Part shown: positions 53,223-62,829 of the stretch, piece by piece | Position numbering within the stretch: position 1 is the first letter of the stretch | Layout of the letters: every line of letters begins with the position of its first letter | Source: Cloacibacterium caeni | GTDB taxonomy: Bacteria; Bacteroidota; Bacteroidia; Flavobacteriales; Weeksellaceae | Reading direction: 5' to 3' | DNA length: 64,000 nucleotides | NCBI RefSeq assembly: GCF_907163125.1 | Contig: NZ_OU015319.1 | Location: 2,480,001-2,544,000, forward strand | Translations under genes and position numbers: made by a program | Notes under the pieces: model-generated | What the model was told of the DNA's origin: nothing | The model's input: the letters and a program-made list of their open reading frames with translations, nothing else | Database searches by the model: none

Positions 53223-54452
53223 TTACGCTATATCATTTATTTCTTCTACATTTTGTTTTTTGCCCATTCCTTCTTCTTCGAAAGTGAGAATTCTTGAACT
53301 TACATTCAGAATAATTCCTAATTGAAGATAAGTCACCAGCATAGAAGTTCCTCCATAACTTATTAAAGGCAACGGTTGTCCTGTTACTGGAATAAGATTT
53401 ACCGCTACAGCAATATTTACTGCTAATTGCACGAAAATCATAATTCCTAAACTGAGCACCAATAAACTTCCAAAAAATGCCCGCATTTTACTGGCAATCA
53501 TCACAATCCTAATCATCATAATCATGTATAAAGTGATGAGTGCAAATGCTCCAAAAAAACCATATTCTTCTACAATAATGGCGAAAATAAAATCAGAAGC
53601 AGACTGTGGAAGCATCTGTTTCAATGCAGATTTTCCTGGTCCCATTCCTGTAATTCCGCCGTGAACTATGGCTGCTTTTGCTTGGTTTACCTGATAGTTT
53701 TTTGCTTTTACAGTTTCGTCTTCTACATTGGCATTTTTCTTAGAATTGGCAAAAGTTTCTATTCTACTTACCCAAGTATGAACACGATTGCTGCCAATTA
53801 AATCTGTTTTTAAAGCTAAAAACAAGAAAATTCCCACAAAAAGTCCTGAAATTCCTAAAAATCCTAAAATGTATTTGGAGGAAAGTTGACCAACCAACAT
53901 TACTGCTAATGAAACCATTAGAATCATCAAAGCGGTAGAACCATTGTCTTTTGCAACTAAAATAAATACCAATAAAACTGGTCCGAAAATGTAAAATATG
54001 TTCTCTATCGGAAGTCTTTCTCTTTTAATTTTTTTAGTTAAATATCTGCACAAATAGATAATTAACATGAGGTATGCAAAGCTTGATGGCTGAAAAGAAA
54101 TAGGAGTTCCAGGGATTTTTAACCAACGAGAAGCAGACGCTCCGTCGATTTTTTGTCCCGTAAACATGGTTACAAACAGTAAAATCACCATAATCCCGAG
54201 AAGGATACTGCTCAGTTTTCCGATGTGTTCGTATTTTACTGTTCCAACAGCTCTCATGATTGCTAAACCTAAGAAAACAAAAAACATGTGCTTGATGACG
54301 TGTCCCGTAGTTGTACCATTCTGCACAATGTATTCTAAGTTAGAACTTGCAGAATATACAGGGAACACGGAAAAGAAGGAGATTAAAATAATCACCATCC
54401 AAAGCACTTTGTCGCCTTTTAAAAGTTCAAATTTGTTTTCTTGTTGTTCCAT
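53223..54452 (-). CDS. ftsW: Cell division SEDS glycosyltransferase FtsW
   Basis: Polymerises septal lipid II with FtsI. The 409-residue protein has about ten membrane helices and the SEDS signatures ASRWLKIPGTPISFQPSSFA, AKDNGSTALMILMVSL, the extracytoplasmic loop with YQVNQAKAAIVHGGITGMG, SASDFIFAIIVEEYGFFGA and GQPLPLISYGGTSMLVT. Its location inside the dcw cluster distinguishes it from rodA. Confidence 0.95.
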   Translation of the reverse strand: MEQQENKFELLKGDKVLWMVIILISFFSVFPVYSASSNLEYIVQNGTTTGHVIKHMFFVFLGLAIMRAVGTVKYEHIGKLSSILLGIMVILLFVTMFTGQKIDGASASRWLKIPGTPISFQPSSFAYLMLIIYLCRYLTKKIKRERLPIENIFYIFGPVLLVFILVAKDNGSTALMILMVSLAVMLVGQLSSKYILGFLGISGLFVGIFLFLALKTDLIGSNRVHTWVSRIETFANSKKNANVEDETVKAKNYQVNQAKAAIVHGGITGMGPGKSALKQMLPQSASDFIFAIIVEEYGFFGAFALITLYMIMMIRIVMIASKMRAFFGSLLVLSLGIMIFVQLAVNIAVAVNLIPVTGQPLPLISYGGTSMLVTYLQLGIILNVSSRILTFEEEGMGKKQNVEEINDIA

Positions 54453-54461
54453 TCTTTATTT

Positions 54462-54505
54462 ATAGGATTGAAATCCTATTTTATTTCTTATCGCCACTTC
54501 GTGGC
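54462..54505. repeat. Two-hairpin repeat in the murD-ftsW spacer
   Basis: ATAGGATT-GA-AATCCTAT (54462-54479) and, after 13 bases, GCCAC-TTC-GTGGC (54493-54505). The layout matches 55883-55927 although the arm sequences differ. Confidence 0.65.
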
Positions 54506-54511
54506 TTTTTT

Positions 54512-55852
54512 TTAATTGTTTTTTAAAACTTCTTCTTTAAATAATTGTCCTCTATGTTCATAGTTATTGAATAAATCAAAACTTGCACAACAAGGAGAAA
54601 GTAAAACGGTATCACCTTTTTCTGCTAGAGATTTCGCAGTTTTCACCGCTTCTTCCATGCTAGAAGTATCTACGATAATGTCTTTTTTGTCTTTGAAAAA
54701 TTCTATGATTTTAGAATTATCCAATCCAAGACAAACAATCGCTTTTACTTTTCTTTTTACTAAATCTTCTATTTCTGTATAATCATTTCCTTTGTCTGTT
54801 CCACCTACAATCCAAACCGTTGGTGTTTTCATGCTTTCTAAAGCATAGTAGGTAGCGTTTACATTGGTTGCTTTAGAATCGTTAATGAATTTTACACCAT
54901 TAATTTCTGCCACACCTTCTAATCTGTGTTCTACCGCTTGGAAAGTCATTAGAGAATTTCTAATGCTCTCATTGCTGATATTCAATAATTTACTAGCGAT
55001 AGAAGCAGCTAAACTATTGGCAACATTATGCGTTCCCATCAGAGATAAATCTTCTATTTTCATAGAAAACTCATCGTGAAGTTTTACCACAATTTTTTCC
55101 TCTTCTGTATAACCTCCTTCTTCTAATTTTTCCTTCATAGAGAAAGGAATTTGCTTCACTCTTAAATCTATTTCTTGAAGCAGTTTTTGACTCATTTCAT
55201 CATCTTTATTGTAGATGAAATAATTGTCATTTTCTTGATTTTCGGCAATTCTGAATTTTGCCAAAGCGTATTCTTCGTAGTTGTAATTGTATTGGTCAAG
55301 ATGGTCTGGACTCAAATTCAACAATAAAGAAATGTAAGGTCTAAAATTCTGAATATCATCTAATTGGAAGCTGCTTACTTCTAACACATAATAGTCAAAA
55401 TTCTCTTGCGCAACTTGCATTGCGAAACTTTTGCCGATGTTTCCACCTAAACCTACATTCAAGTTGTCATTTTTCAGAATGTGATAAATGAGCGATGTAG
55501 TAGTAGTTTTCCCATTACTTCCTGTGATGGCGATGATTTTGGCATTGGTAAATTCTGCACCGAATTCTATCTCCGAAGAAAGTCTGATTCCTTTTGCTTT
55601 GATTTTTTGAACCATTTCAGCTTTCTTAGGAACTCCTGGAGATTTTATAACCCAATCTGCAGCTAGAATTCTTTCTTCATCGTGGTTTTTTTCTTCAAAC
55701 TCGATTCCGTTTTCTACCAAAACTTTTTTGTAACTCTCTTTAATTTCGCCTTTGTCTGAAAGAAAAACTTCCAAACCTTTTGTTTTAGCCAAAATTGCAG
55801 CGCCCACTCCACTTTCTCCTCCTCCTAGAATTACGACTTTCATTTTTTCCAT
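54512..55852 (-). CDS. murD: UDP-N-acetylmuramoyl-L-alanine--D-glutamate ligase
   Basis: Adds D-Glu to UDP-MurNAc-L-Ala. The 446-residue Mur ligase has VVILGGGESGVGAAILA, the ATP loop ITGSNGKTTTTSLIYH (about residues 109-124), LEVSSFQLDDIQ, NLSPDHLDQY, FINDSKATNVNATYYAL and LSPCCASFDLFNNYEHRG. Two ATGs (55852 and 55843) are possible starts. It lies between mraY and ftsW, with two-hairpin repeats on both sides. Confidence 0.97.
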   Translation of the reverse strand: MEKMKVVILGGGESGVGAAILAKTKGLEVFLSDKGEIKESYKKVLVENGIEFEEKNHDEERILAADWVIKSPGVPKKAEMVQKIKAKGIRLSSEIEFGAEFTNAKIIAITGSNGKTTTTSLIYHILKNDNLNVGLGGNIGKSFAMQVAQENFDYYVLEVSSFQLDDIQNFRPYISLLLNLSPDHLDQYNYNYEEYALAKFRIAENQENDNYFIYNKDDEMSQKLLQEIDLRVKQIPFSMKEKLEEGGYTEEEKIVVKLHDEFSMKIEDLSLMGTHNVANSLAASIASKLLNISNESIRNSLMTFQAVEHRLEGVAEINGVKFINDSKATNVNATYYALESMKTPTVWIVGGTDKGNDYTEIEDLVKRKVKAIVCLGLDNSKIIEFFKDKKDIIVDTSSMEEAVKTAKSLAEKGDTVLLSPCCASFDLFNNYEHRGQLFKEEVLKNN

Positions 55853-55882
55853 TTTGATTTTTATTTCAAACCTTTTTATTTT

Positions 55883-55927
55883 GTTGGATTGAATCCAACG
55901 TTCTCATATCTTTCGTTCCTGTGGAAC
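55883..55927. repeat. Two-hairpin repeat in the mraY-murD spacer
   Basis: GTTGGATT-G-AATCCAAC (55883-55899) and, after 15 bases, GTTCC-TGT-GGAAC (55915-55927). Same layout as 54462-54505 with compensating changes in both stems. Confidence 0.65.
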
Positions 55928-55934
55928 TTAATTT

Positions 55935-57173
55935 TTATCTAATTTTCAGTGTTATTAAACAGATAATTGCCAACATAACTCCTATGATAATCATTCTGTT
56001 AACAATTTTGCTTTCATGGAAACCACTTTTCTGATAATGGTGATGAAGTGGAGACATTTTAAACAATCTGTTATTCTGAGCGTACTCTAATCCGTACTTT
56101 TTCTTTCTGTATTTAAAAACCGCTACTTGCAGCATTACTGAAAGATTTTCGATTAAGAAAATCCCGCATAAAACTGGAATCAATAATTCTTTTCTTAAGA
56201 TAATTGCCAAAACTGCAATTACACCTCCTAACATTAAACTACCAGTGTCACCCATGAAAACTTGAGCTGGATAAGTGTTGTACCAGAAAAATCCTATGGT
56301 TGCTCCAATTAGAGCAACTGCGAAAATGGTGGTTTCTCCCATGTTCGGAAGGAACATAATATTCAGATAATCAGCGAAAATGATGTTTCCTGAGAGGTAG
56401 GCAAAAAAGGCAAGTGTTCCTAAAATTACCACACTCGTTCCTGCAGCAAGTCCATCAATTCCGTCTGTAATATTGGCTCCATTAGAAACAGCGGTCACAA
56501 TGAAAATTACCAGTGGAATAAAAATAATCCAAGCCCATTCTTCTTGTGAAGATTCGTCCATCCAGAAAAGAATTTTGCTGTAGTCAAATTCATTATTTTT
56601 CATAAATGGAACAGTAGAAATGGTTTCTCTTTCGGCTGGAGCGAAGTTTTGAGAAACGCTTGTTCTATTGATTTCGTGAGCATCAGCATATTTTCTTTTG
56701 ATGGTAATGTCTGGATGAAAATACATGGTAACTCCTACGATTAGTCCTAAACCAACTTGACCAATAATTTTAAAAATCCCGCTTAATCCGTCTTTATTTT
56801 TCTTTATTTTTTTGAGATAATCATCTATAAAACCGATGGCGCCCATCCAAAGCATAGAAACAATTAACAGAAGAACATAAATATTAAATTTTGTAAATAA
56901 AAGCACAGGAATAATGGTGGCAAAAATGATAATGAAACCTCCCATTGTAGGTGTACCTTCTTTTTGTTTTTGTCCTTCTAACCCGAGATCTCTTACCAAT
57001 TCTCCCATCTGTTTGTTGCGCAGATAATTGATGATTTTTTTACCATAAACCAGAGCAATCAGCAATGACAAAAGCACAGCAAAAGCCGCTCTGAAAGAGA
57101 TGTATTTCAGTAAGTTTAATCCAGGAATGTGAATTCCGTGATTGGTAAGATATTCGTATAGATAGTATAGCAT
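55935..57173 (-). CDS. mraY: Phospho-N-acetylmuramoyl-pentapeptide transferase
   Basis: Transfers phospho-MurNAc-pentapeptide to undecaprenyl phosphate, giving lipid I. The 412-residue, ten-helix protein has [32 protein letters not shown] (catalytic Asp pair), [30 protein letters not shown] and [12 protein letters not shown]. It is about 50 residues longer than E. coli MraY because of a charged loop around residues 160-215, which is usual for Bacteroidota. Preceded by the small unknown gene, 17 bases away. Confidence 0.96.
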   Translation of the reverse strand: MLYYLYEYLTNHGIHIPGLNLLKYISFRAAFAVLLSLLIALVYGKKIINYLRNKQMGELVRDLGLEGQKQKEGTPTMGGFIIIFATIIPVLLFTKFNIYVLLLIVSMLWMGAIGFIDDYLKKIKKNKDGLSGIFKIIGQVGLGLIVGVTMYFHPDITIKRKYADAHEINRTSVSQNFAPAERETISTVPFMKNNEFDYSKILFWMDESSQEEWAWIIFIPLVIFIVTAVSNGANITDGIDGLAAGTSVVILGTLAFFAYLSGNIIFADYLNIMFLPNMGETTIFAVALIGATIGFFWYNTYPAQVFMGDTGSLMLGGVIAVLAIILRKELLIPVLCGIFLIENLSVMLQVAVFKYRKKKYGLEYAQNNRLFKMSPLHHHYQKSGFHESKIVNRMIIIGVMLAIICLITLKIR

Positions 57174-57190
57174 TTGTTTAATTTTAATGT

Positions 57191-57568
57191 TTACAAGTCA
57201 AAGGCTTGGATAAATATTTGACCTCTATATTTACATATTGTATCAGCATTAATATTTGGCTTTTCATATTTTTCCCATTTTAGCCCAATGTTATCATATA
57301 ATTTTATTATTTCTTTTTTGTAAGCAGTATCTTTATTTTTAATGTATTTTTCACAAAGACAGTTTGTAATATCAACTTTAGCATTATTTTCCGAAAAATC
57401 TAAATATCCATGTTTTGATTTTTCAAATAATCCTTTGTAATAAATACCTTCACAATCTAAAATATTTAACTTTCTTTCAAACTTGTTTGTAAATAGATAC
57501 AACATCAAAACTCCTACAACAAGGATTGAAATGACAGCTAATAATATTTTAAATATTTTTTTCATCAT
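57191..57568 (-). CDS. Small membrane-anchored protein of unknown function inside the dcw cluster
   Basis: A 125-residue protein with one N-terminal membrane helix ([20 protein letters not shown] to about residue 28) and a short extracytoplasmic domain. The domain has four Cys (in [22 protein letters not shown] and ICKYRGQIF), which could form disulfides. I recognise no family. The ATG is at 57568 (57565 also possible), four bases after the murE stop, and the stop is 17 bases before mraY, so it is translated as part of the cell-wall operon. It is more AT-rich than its neighbours. Standard dcw clusters have murF or nothing at this place. Confidence 0.7.
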   Translation of the reverse strand: MMKKIFKILLAVISILVVGVLMLYLFTNKFERKLNILDCEGIYYKGLFEKSKHGYLDFSENNAKVDITNCLCEKYIKNKDTAYKKEIIKLYDNIGLKWEKYEKPNINADTICKYRGQIFIQAFDL

Positions 57569-57572
57569 CAAA

Positions 57573-59033
57573 TTACTTCGACATCAATTTATATAGTTCT
57601 ATAATCGTTTCTTTATCATCAAAATGATGTCTCACTCCATTGATTTCCTGATACGTTTCGTGACCTTTTCCTGCAACGAGAACAATATCTTTTGGCTCAG
57701 CGAATTTTATTGCCATCTTTATCGCTTCTCTTCTGTCTGGAATAGAAGTGTATTTGCTGAAATTCTGCGGTTCTACACCTGCTTCAATTTCTTTGATAAT
57801 ATCTTGAGGATTTTCAGTTCTCGGATTGTCTGTGGTAATGATGGCCAAAGTAGATTTTCTGGTTGCAATTTTCCCCATTTCTGGTCTTTTTGCATGGTCT
57901 CTATCTCCGCCACAACCGAAAACGGTAATTAATCTTTCGTTTTTGGTTCTGATTTCGTTGATGGAATCTAAAACATTTTCCAAAGCATCTGGAGTGTGAG
58001 CATAATCTACAATGAAGAAAATTCCGCCATCAGATTTTATGGTTTCAAATCTGCCATTCACTCTTTTTAGAGTTGAAATCGCTTGTAAAACTTCTTCTTC
58101 ATTAAATCCTAATTCTACCGCAATTGCAAAAGCCAAAAGCAAATTATAAACATTGAATTTCCCAGTTAAAGTCGTCCAAAATTCTTTTCCGTTGAAATTT
58201 AGAAGCATTCCGTTGAAATCAACTTCTAAAATTTTTCCGTGATAATCTGCCAAAGTTTTCAAAGCGTAATCTTTCTTTTTCGCTTTGGTGTTTTGTAGCA
58301 TTACATCGCCATTTTTATCATCAGCATTCGTTATAGCTACCGCGGTTTCTGGTAATTCGTCAAAGAATCTTTTTTTGGTTTTCAGATATTCTTCAAACGT
58401 TTTATGATAATCAAGATGATCATGCGTAAGATTGGTGAAACCAGCCACAGTAAAGTGTAAACCTTCAATTCTGTCTTGGTGAATTCCGTGAGAAGAAACT
58501 TCCATAAAAGCATATTCGCAACCGCTTTCTACAGCTTTTGCCAACATTTGGTTCAATCGGATTACATCTGGAGTGGTGTGAGTTGAAGGAATAATTTCAT
58601 CACCAATTCTGTATTCTACGGTAGAAATCAGCGCACTTTGATAACCTAAATTTTTGAAAATATCAAAAAGTAGAGTAGAAACGGTGGTTTTTCCGTTGGT
58701 TCCAGTAATCCCGATTAATTTCAGATTTTCAGAAGGATTTCCATAAAAGTTAGCAGCGAGTTTGCCTAAAGTTTTAGATGAATTTTTAACTTGAATATAG
58801 TTAATTCCATCGATTAATTTTTCTGGTAAAACTTCGCAAACAATGGTTTTCGCTCCCTTTTCGATTGCCGAAGAAATATAAGAATGTCCGTCTGAAACTG
58901 TCCCTTTTACAGCAACATAAAGCGAACCTTCGGTAACTTTTCTGCTATCGAATACAATTTCTGAAACTTCCGAACTTAGATTTCCAAAAGTTTCTAAAAC
59001 GGGAATTTTATGTAATAATTCTGATAAAATCAT
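57573..59033 (-). CDS. murE: UDP-N-acetylmuramoyl-L-alanyl-D-glutamate--2,6-diaminopimelate ligase
   Basis: Adds the third residue of the stem peptide. The 486-residue ligase has the ATP loop IGITGTNGKTTVSTLLF (about residues 108-124), STHTTPDVIRLNQML, MEVSSHGIHQDR, DYAHTPDALENVL and VFGCGGDRDHAKRPEMG. The DNPRTENP motif (about residue 402) is the signature of meso-diaminopimelate specificity. Its ATG is one base after the ftsI stop. Confidence 0.96.
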   Translation of the reverse strand: MILSELLHKIPVLETFGNLSSEVSEIVFDSRKVTEGSLYVAVKGTVSDGHSYISSAIEKGAKTIVCEVLPEKLIDGINYIQVKNSSKTLGKLAANFYGNPSENLKLIGITGTNGKTTVSTLLFDIFKNLGYQSALISTVEYRIGDEIIPSTHTTPDVIRLNQMLAKAVESGCEYAFMEVSSHGIHQDRIEGLHFTVAGFTNLTHDHLDYHKTFEEYLKTKKRFFDELPETAVAITNADDKNGDVMLQNTKAKKKDYALKTLADYHGKILEVDFNGMLLNFNGKEFWTTLTGKFNVYNLLLAFAIAVELGFNEEEVLQAISTLKRVNGRFETIKSDGGIFFIVDYAHTPDALENVLDSINEIRTKNERLITVFGCGGDRDHAKRPEMGKIATRKSTLAIITTDNPRTENPQDIIKEIEAGVEPQNFSKYTSIPDRREAIKMAIKFAEPKDIVLVAGKGHETYQEINGVRHHFDDKETIIELYKLMSK

Positions 59034-59034
59034 T

Positions 59035-61050
59035 TTAATTCTGTAATTCCAAATAAATTCTTTGGTTTTTATTAATGACAGTTCCAGCCATTGGGAACTG
59101 ATTTTTTATTTTTCCAACACCTTTATAATCAACTCGGTAACCTTGGTTTTCTAATTGTGGAATAATGTTTTTGCCCATTAAACCTTTTAGATTTGGTAGA
59201 ACTCCGTTTTTCACGTTTACCTTTACATTGGGTTCTAGCATTTTATTAAGGTTCACCTTTTTATCAACTAAAAGCTCTTTTTCTACATTAAGTGGTGTTT
59301 TAAGGAACACTTTTCCTGCAATTTCTTTAAAAACTGGCGCCGAAACTACTGAACCATAATATCCTTTTGATGTTTTTGGTTGGTTAACCATCACAATACA
59401 AGTGTATTTAGGATTATCTGCTGGGAAAAATCCTGCAAAACTTGCCTGATATTTTGTTGGTCCTGGTTTCCAATATTCAAACCTTGCGGTTCCTGTTTTT
59501 CCTGCCAATTTGATGTTTGGCGTAAAAATACTTTTTGCGGTTCCTTTTTCTACCGCTTTTGTAAGCATCGCAGTCATTAGATTAATCGCCTCAGTTGAAG
59601 CCATTTTGTCCACCAAAACTTGCGGTTCCGCTTCGTATGAAGTTTTACCATCTTTCATGATTTTTTCTATGAAAAGTGGCTTCACCATTTTTCCTTTGTT
59701 GGCAATTCCGTTATAGAATGTAGTGAGCTGTAATAAATTGAGGCTCACACTATAACCATATCCTAGAGAAGCCAATGTAGCTTTATTCCATCTTTTATTT
59801 TCTGGCGTTACAATTGAAGGTTTGGTAACACCAGGAAGTTCGATTTCTAATTTTTCAAAAAGTTTCCATCTTTTTAGATGCTTTAAGAAAACATCTGGTT
59901 TATCTGCATAATGCTGTGTGATGATTTTTGCCGCACCAATGTTACTTGATTGTGCTAAAATATCACTGATGTCATAGGTTCCACCTGCGTGAGAATCTGT
60001 AATTTTTTGGCTGAAATAAGTCCAAGAAATTCCACCAATATTGATTTTGGTATTTTCATCTATGAAACCATCGTCCATTGCCGCTAAAAGCGAAACCGTC
60101 TTAAATGTAGAACCTGGTTCTGTAGCATCTTTCAGTGCATAATTGTAAGCATCTATATAATTTCCTTCTTCATTTCTTCTAAGGTTTACCATAGCTCTTA
60201 CTTTTCCCGTAGCGGTTTCCATCACGAGAACAGAACCATGATCTGCTTCGAAATGTAGCAGTTGTTTTTCTAAAGCAGAATGAGCAATATCTTGAATTCT
60301 TAAATCTATTGTGGTGTAAACATCTTGACCGTCAATTGGGTCTTGAACTTTCCAGTAATCAATTGGTTTCCACTGAGATGAATTGATTCTTTGCTCTAAT
60401 CTTTTGCCATCTGTTCCGGTAAGATATTTAGAAAAAGCGCCTTCCAATCCAGATTTTCCAATCTCGTTATCCATTCCTATGGTTCCAGCACCAATTTGAG
60501 CAGTTGCCAGTTCTCTTCGGAATTTTCTATCGATAATGAGACATCTATTTTTCTTAAATTTCCCTGTTTTTTTATCTTTTTTACTGAAAATTGGGAATTT
60601 TTTAATTCTGTCATATTGGTCAAAATCTAAACCTCTAACCAATGAAAAATATTGATTTTTCTTCTTTTTTTGTTCGTCAAATATTTTTCGGTAATGAACC
60701 CTTGGTTTTCCAAACATTTGGCTTAATGAATCAGTCAATGCGCCAATATTATTGTCGTAAACAGAATCTTTGATGGTCTTAAAATCGATATACGCATCGT
60801 ATCTCATTACGGTAGTTGCTAAAATAGAACCATCTGATGCAAAAAGGTTTCCACGAGCAGCTTTTAAAGTGGCTTCTCTGTAATTTTTACTGATATAATT
60901 GTCTTCAAATTCTTCTACATTGGTATTTTGTAGAAAAAGAATTCTCGCCAAAAACATAATAAATACGATGAAAGCTACCCCTGCAAAAAGGTAACCCCAT
61001 TTTAACGCTTTTCCGCGTTTGATGTCATATTCATTACTATTTATCGCCAT
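59035..61050 (-). CDS. ftsI: Division transpeptidase FtsI (PBP3) with C-terminal PASTA domain
   Basis: Class B PBP of the septum. The 671 residues comprise a membrane helix (about residues 15-35), a pedestal domain (RGNLFASDGSILATT), the transpeptidase with STFK (in EPGSTFKTVSLLAA), SSN (in LAQSSNIGAAKII) and KTGT (in LAGKTGTARFEYW), and one PASTA domain at the end (VLPNLKGLMGKNIIPQLE, FPMAGTVINKNQ). PASTA on FtsI is usual in Bacteroidota and Firmicutes (SpoVD-like). Overlaps ftsL by 14 bases. Confidence 0.95.
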   Translation of the reverse strand: MAINSNEYDIKRGKALKWGYLFAGVAFIVFIMFLARILFLQNTNVEEFEDNYISKNYREATLKAARGNLFASDGSILATTVMRYDAYIDFKTIKDSVYDNNIGALTDSLSQMFGKPRVHYRKIFDEQKKKKNQYFSLVRGLDFDQYDRIKKFPIFSKKDKKTGKFKKNRCLIIDRKFRRELATAQIGAGTIGMDNEIGKSGLEGAFSKYLTGTDGKRLEQRINSSQWKPIDYWKVQDPIDGQDVYTTIDLRIQDIAHSALEKQLLHFEADHGSVLVMETATGKVRAMVNLRRNEEGNYIDAYNYALKDATEPGSTFKTVSLLAAMDDGFIDENTKINIGGISWTYFSQKITDSHAGGTYDISDILAQSSNIGAAKIITQHYADKPDVFLKHLKRWKLFEKLEIELPGVTKPSIVTPENKRWNKATLASLGYGYSVSLNLLQLTTFYNGIANKGKMVKPLFIEKIMKDGKTSYEAEPQVLVDKMASTEAINLMTAMLTKAVEKGTAKSIFTPNIKLAGKTGTARFEYWKPGPTKYQASFAGFFPADNPKYTCIVMVNQPKTSKGYYGSVVSAPVFKEIAGKVFLKTPLNVEKELLVDKKVNLNKMLEPNVKVNVKNGVLPNLKGLMGKNIIPQLENQGYRVDYKGVGKIKNQFPMAGTVINKNQRIYLELQN

Positions 61051-61405
61051 TTTCTAAACTGTCTACTTTTATTAAAAGTTTATGTGGATGATTTTCTAAA
61101 GACATCAAAGAATCTCCTTCCATTTCTTTGCTTAGTTCACTTTCCATTCTTACTTTAATCAATCTGCTTTGTGCATAAGCATTTCTAGATTTATATTCTT
61201 CTGCTTGTTCTTTAAGTTGGTTTACGGTTTCTATTTTTTTGTTGACCAAGTGATTGCTGTAAATCATAATCATCATTAAGGAAAAAATGAGTAAAAAATA
61301 TTTGTAATGAACTTTAACTTCATCACGGTTTAAGAAATTTCCCTTCATGATGTCCATGAAAGTAAGTTTCTTCGGTTTTTTATTATATGTTACTCTTTTT
61401 GCCAC
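61037..61405 (-). CDS. ftsL: FtsL-like cell division protein
   Basis: A 122-residue bitopic protein: a basic cytoplasmic N-terminus (MAKRVTYNKKPKKL), one membrane helix (about residues 38-54), then a coiled coil (KKIETVNQLKEQAEEYKSRN). This size and layout, and the place between rsmH and ftsI, fit FtsL, although sequence conservation is low. The start appears to be GTG at 61405; there is no in-frame ATG upstream. It overlaps ftsI by 14 bases. Confidence 0.82.
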   Translation of the reverse strand: MAKRVTYNKKPKKLTFMDIMKGNFLNRDEVKVHYKYFLLIFSLMMIMIYSNHLVNKKIETVNQLKEQAEEYKSRNAYAQSRLIKVRMESELSKEMEGDSLMSLENHPHKLLIKVDSLENGDK

Positions 61406-61424
61406 AGACTTTGTCTGATTTTAA

Positions 61425-62318
61425 TTATATTTTTATTCCTATACGCATTTTTGCGCTTCTTGCTCTAGAATTTTCTTCTATTTCTTCTTCTGTTGGAATG
61501 ATGGCTTTGTTTTTTAACAATTCAAAAGCTTTAGCATAATTTCCATAAATATCTCGTTGTGGTTCTCCTTCGAACATTCCATTTTTTAGGAAACGTTTTA
61601 CCAATCTGTCTTCTAAAGAATGATAAGAAATCACCACTAATCTTCCTTCTTTTTTCAAGATTTTATAAGACTGTAGCAGCATTTCTTTTAAAACTTCTAG
61701 CTCCTGGTTTACCTCTATTCTAATTGCTTGGAATAACTGTGCAAAAAATTTATTTTGCTTAAATTGAGGAATATAACTAAAGACTTTTTTCAAATCTTCG
61801 GTGGTTACAATTTCCTTTGATTTCCTAGCATGAACAATTTCTCTAGCCAGTTTTCTGGCTTCTCTTATCTCGCCATAGTAGTAGAAAATATCGGCCAAAT
61901 GTTCTTCTTCATATTCATTTACTACTTTTCTCGCGTCCAGATGTTGCATCACGTTCATTCTCATGTCTAGAGGTGCATCACTTCTGGTAGAAAAACCACG
62001 TTCTGCAGCATCAAACTGATGAGAAGAAACGCCTAAATCTCCTAAAATTCCGTCTACTTCAGTTACGCCGTACATCAAAAGAGAATTTTCTAAAAATCTA
62101 AAATTCTGATTGATTAATGTAAATCTTTCATCATCAATTGAATTGTTAAGCGCGTCTAAATCTTGGTCAAAACTGTATAGCTTTCCTTTGCTGGAAAGTC
62201 TTTTTAGTATTTCACGAGAATGGCCACCTCCACCGAAAGTTACATCTACGTAAACTCCATCAGGATTAGTGATGAGAGCGTCTATACTTTCCTTTAATAA
62301 TACAGGATTGTGATACAT
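61425..62318 (-). CDS. rsmH: 16S rRNA (cytosine(1402)-N(4))-methyltransferase
   Basis: Methylates N4 of C1402 of 16S rRNA in the P-site region. The 297-residue protein has the SAM-binding YVDVTFGGGGHSREIL, DGILGDLGVSSHQFD, GFSTRSDAPLDMRM, VISYHSLEDRLVKRF and the C-terminal NSRARSAKMRI. Second gene of the dcw cluster, 40 bases after mraZ. Confidence 0.97.
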   Translation of the reverse strand: MYHNPVLLKESIDALITNPDGVYVDVTFGGGGHSREILKRLSSKGKLYSFDQDLDALNNSIDDERFTLINQNFRFLENSLLMYGVTEVDGILGDLGVSSHQFDAAERGFSTRSDAPLDMRMNVMQHLDARKVVNEYEEEHLADIFYYYGEIREARKLAREIVHARKSKEIVTTEDLKKVFSYIPQFKQNKFFAQLFQAIRIEVNQELEVLKEMLLQSYKILKKEGRLVVISYHSLEDRLVKRFLKNGMFEGEPQRDIYGNYAKAFELLKNKAIIPTEEEIEENSRARSAKMRIGIKI

Positions 62319-62358
62319 TCTATTAGATTTAAAAAATTATAAAATTGAGTTGTAGAGA

Positions 62359-62823
62359 TTATTCTTCGTCAAAATTGATGTCGCCCATCACTTCTTCGGT
62401 TAGTATCCCGAAATCAACTTCGTTGGTAGCAATTACTTTTTCATACGCTTCTTTGTCCCAAATTTCAAACAGTTCACCTGCTCCAGAAATCACTATTTCT
62501 TTATGAAGATTGGCAAATTGTTTTAAATCTTTTGGAATAAGAATTCTCTCAGAAGAATCCAGCTCTACGTTTTTTACACCGGCGGTAAACATTCTGATGA
62601 AATCTGCATTCTTTTTCACGAAACGGTTCAGTCCGTTTATCTTTTTCATCAGTTTTTCCCAAGGCTGCATCGGGTAAACTTCTAAGCAATTCTGAAACAC
62701 AGCACGTTTAATTACAAAGTTCTTATCCTCAGAACTTTGCAATAGTTTTACTAATGACGAAGGAAGCTTTATTCTGCCTTTGTCATCAATCTTGCATTCA
62801 TATGTTTCGTAGAAATGAATCAT
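62359..62823 (-). CDS. mraZ: Transcriptional regulator MraZ
   Basis: AbrB-like double-domain regulator that in E. coli and others binds repeats upstream of its own gene and controls the dcw operon. The 154-residue protein has two SpoVT/AbrB-type repeats: YECKIDDKGRIKLPSSLVKLL and VELDSSERILIPKDLKQFA. The start is ATG 62823 (MIHFYETYE); a TTG nine bases upstream is unlikely because it lies at or before the predicted transcript start. The probable operator lies just upstream. Confidence 0.94.
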   Translation of the reverse strand: MIHFYETYECKIDDKGRIKLPSSLVKLLQSSEDKNFVIKRAVFQNCLEVYPMQPWEKLMKKINGLNRFVKKNADFIRMFTAGVKNVELDSSERILIPKDLKQFANLHKEIVISGAGELFEIWDKEAYEKVIATNEVDFGILTEEVMGDINFDEE

Positions 62824-62829
62824 TTGGAG

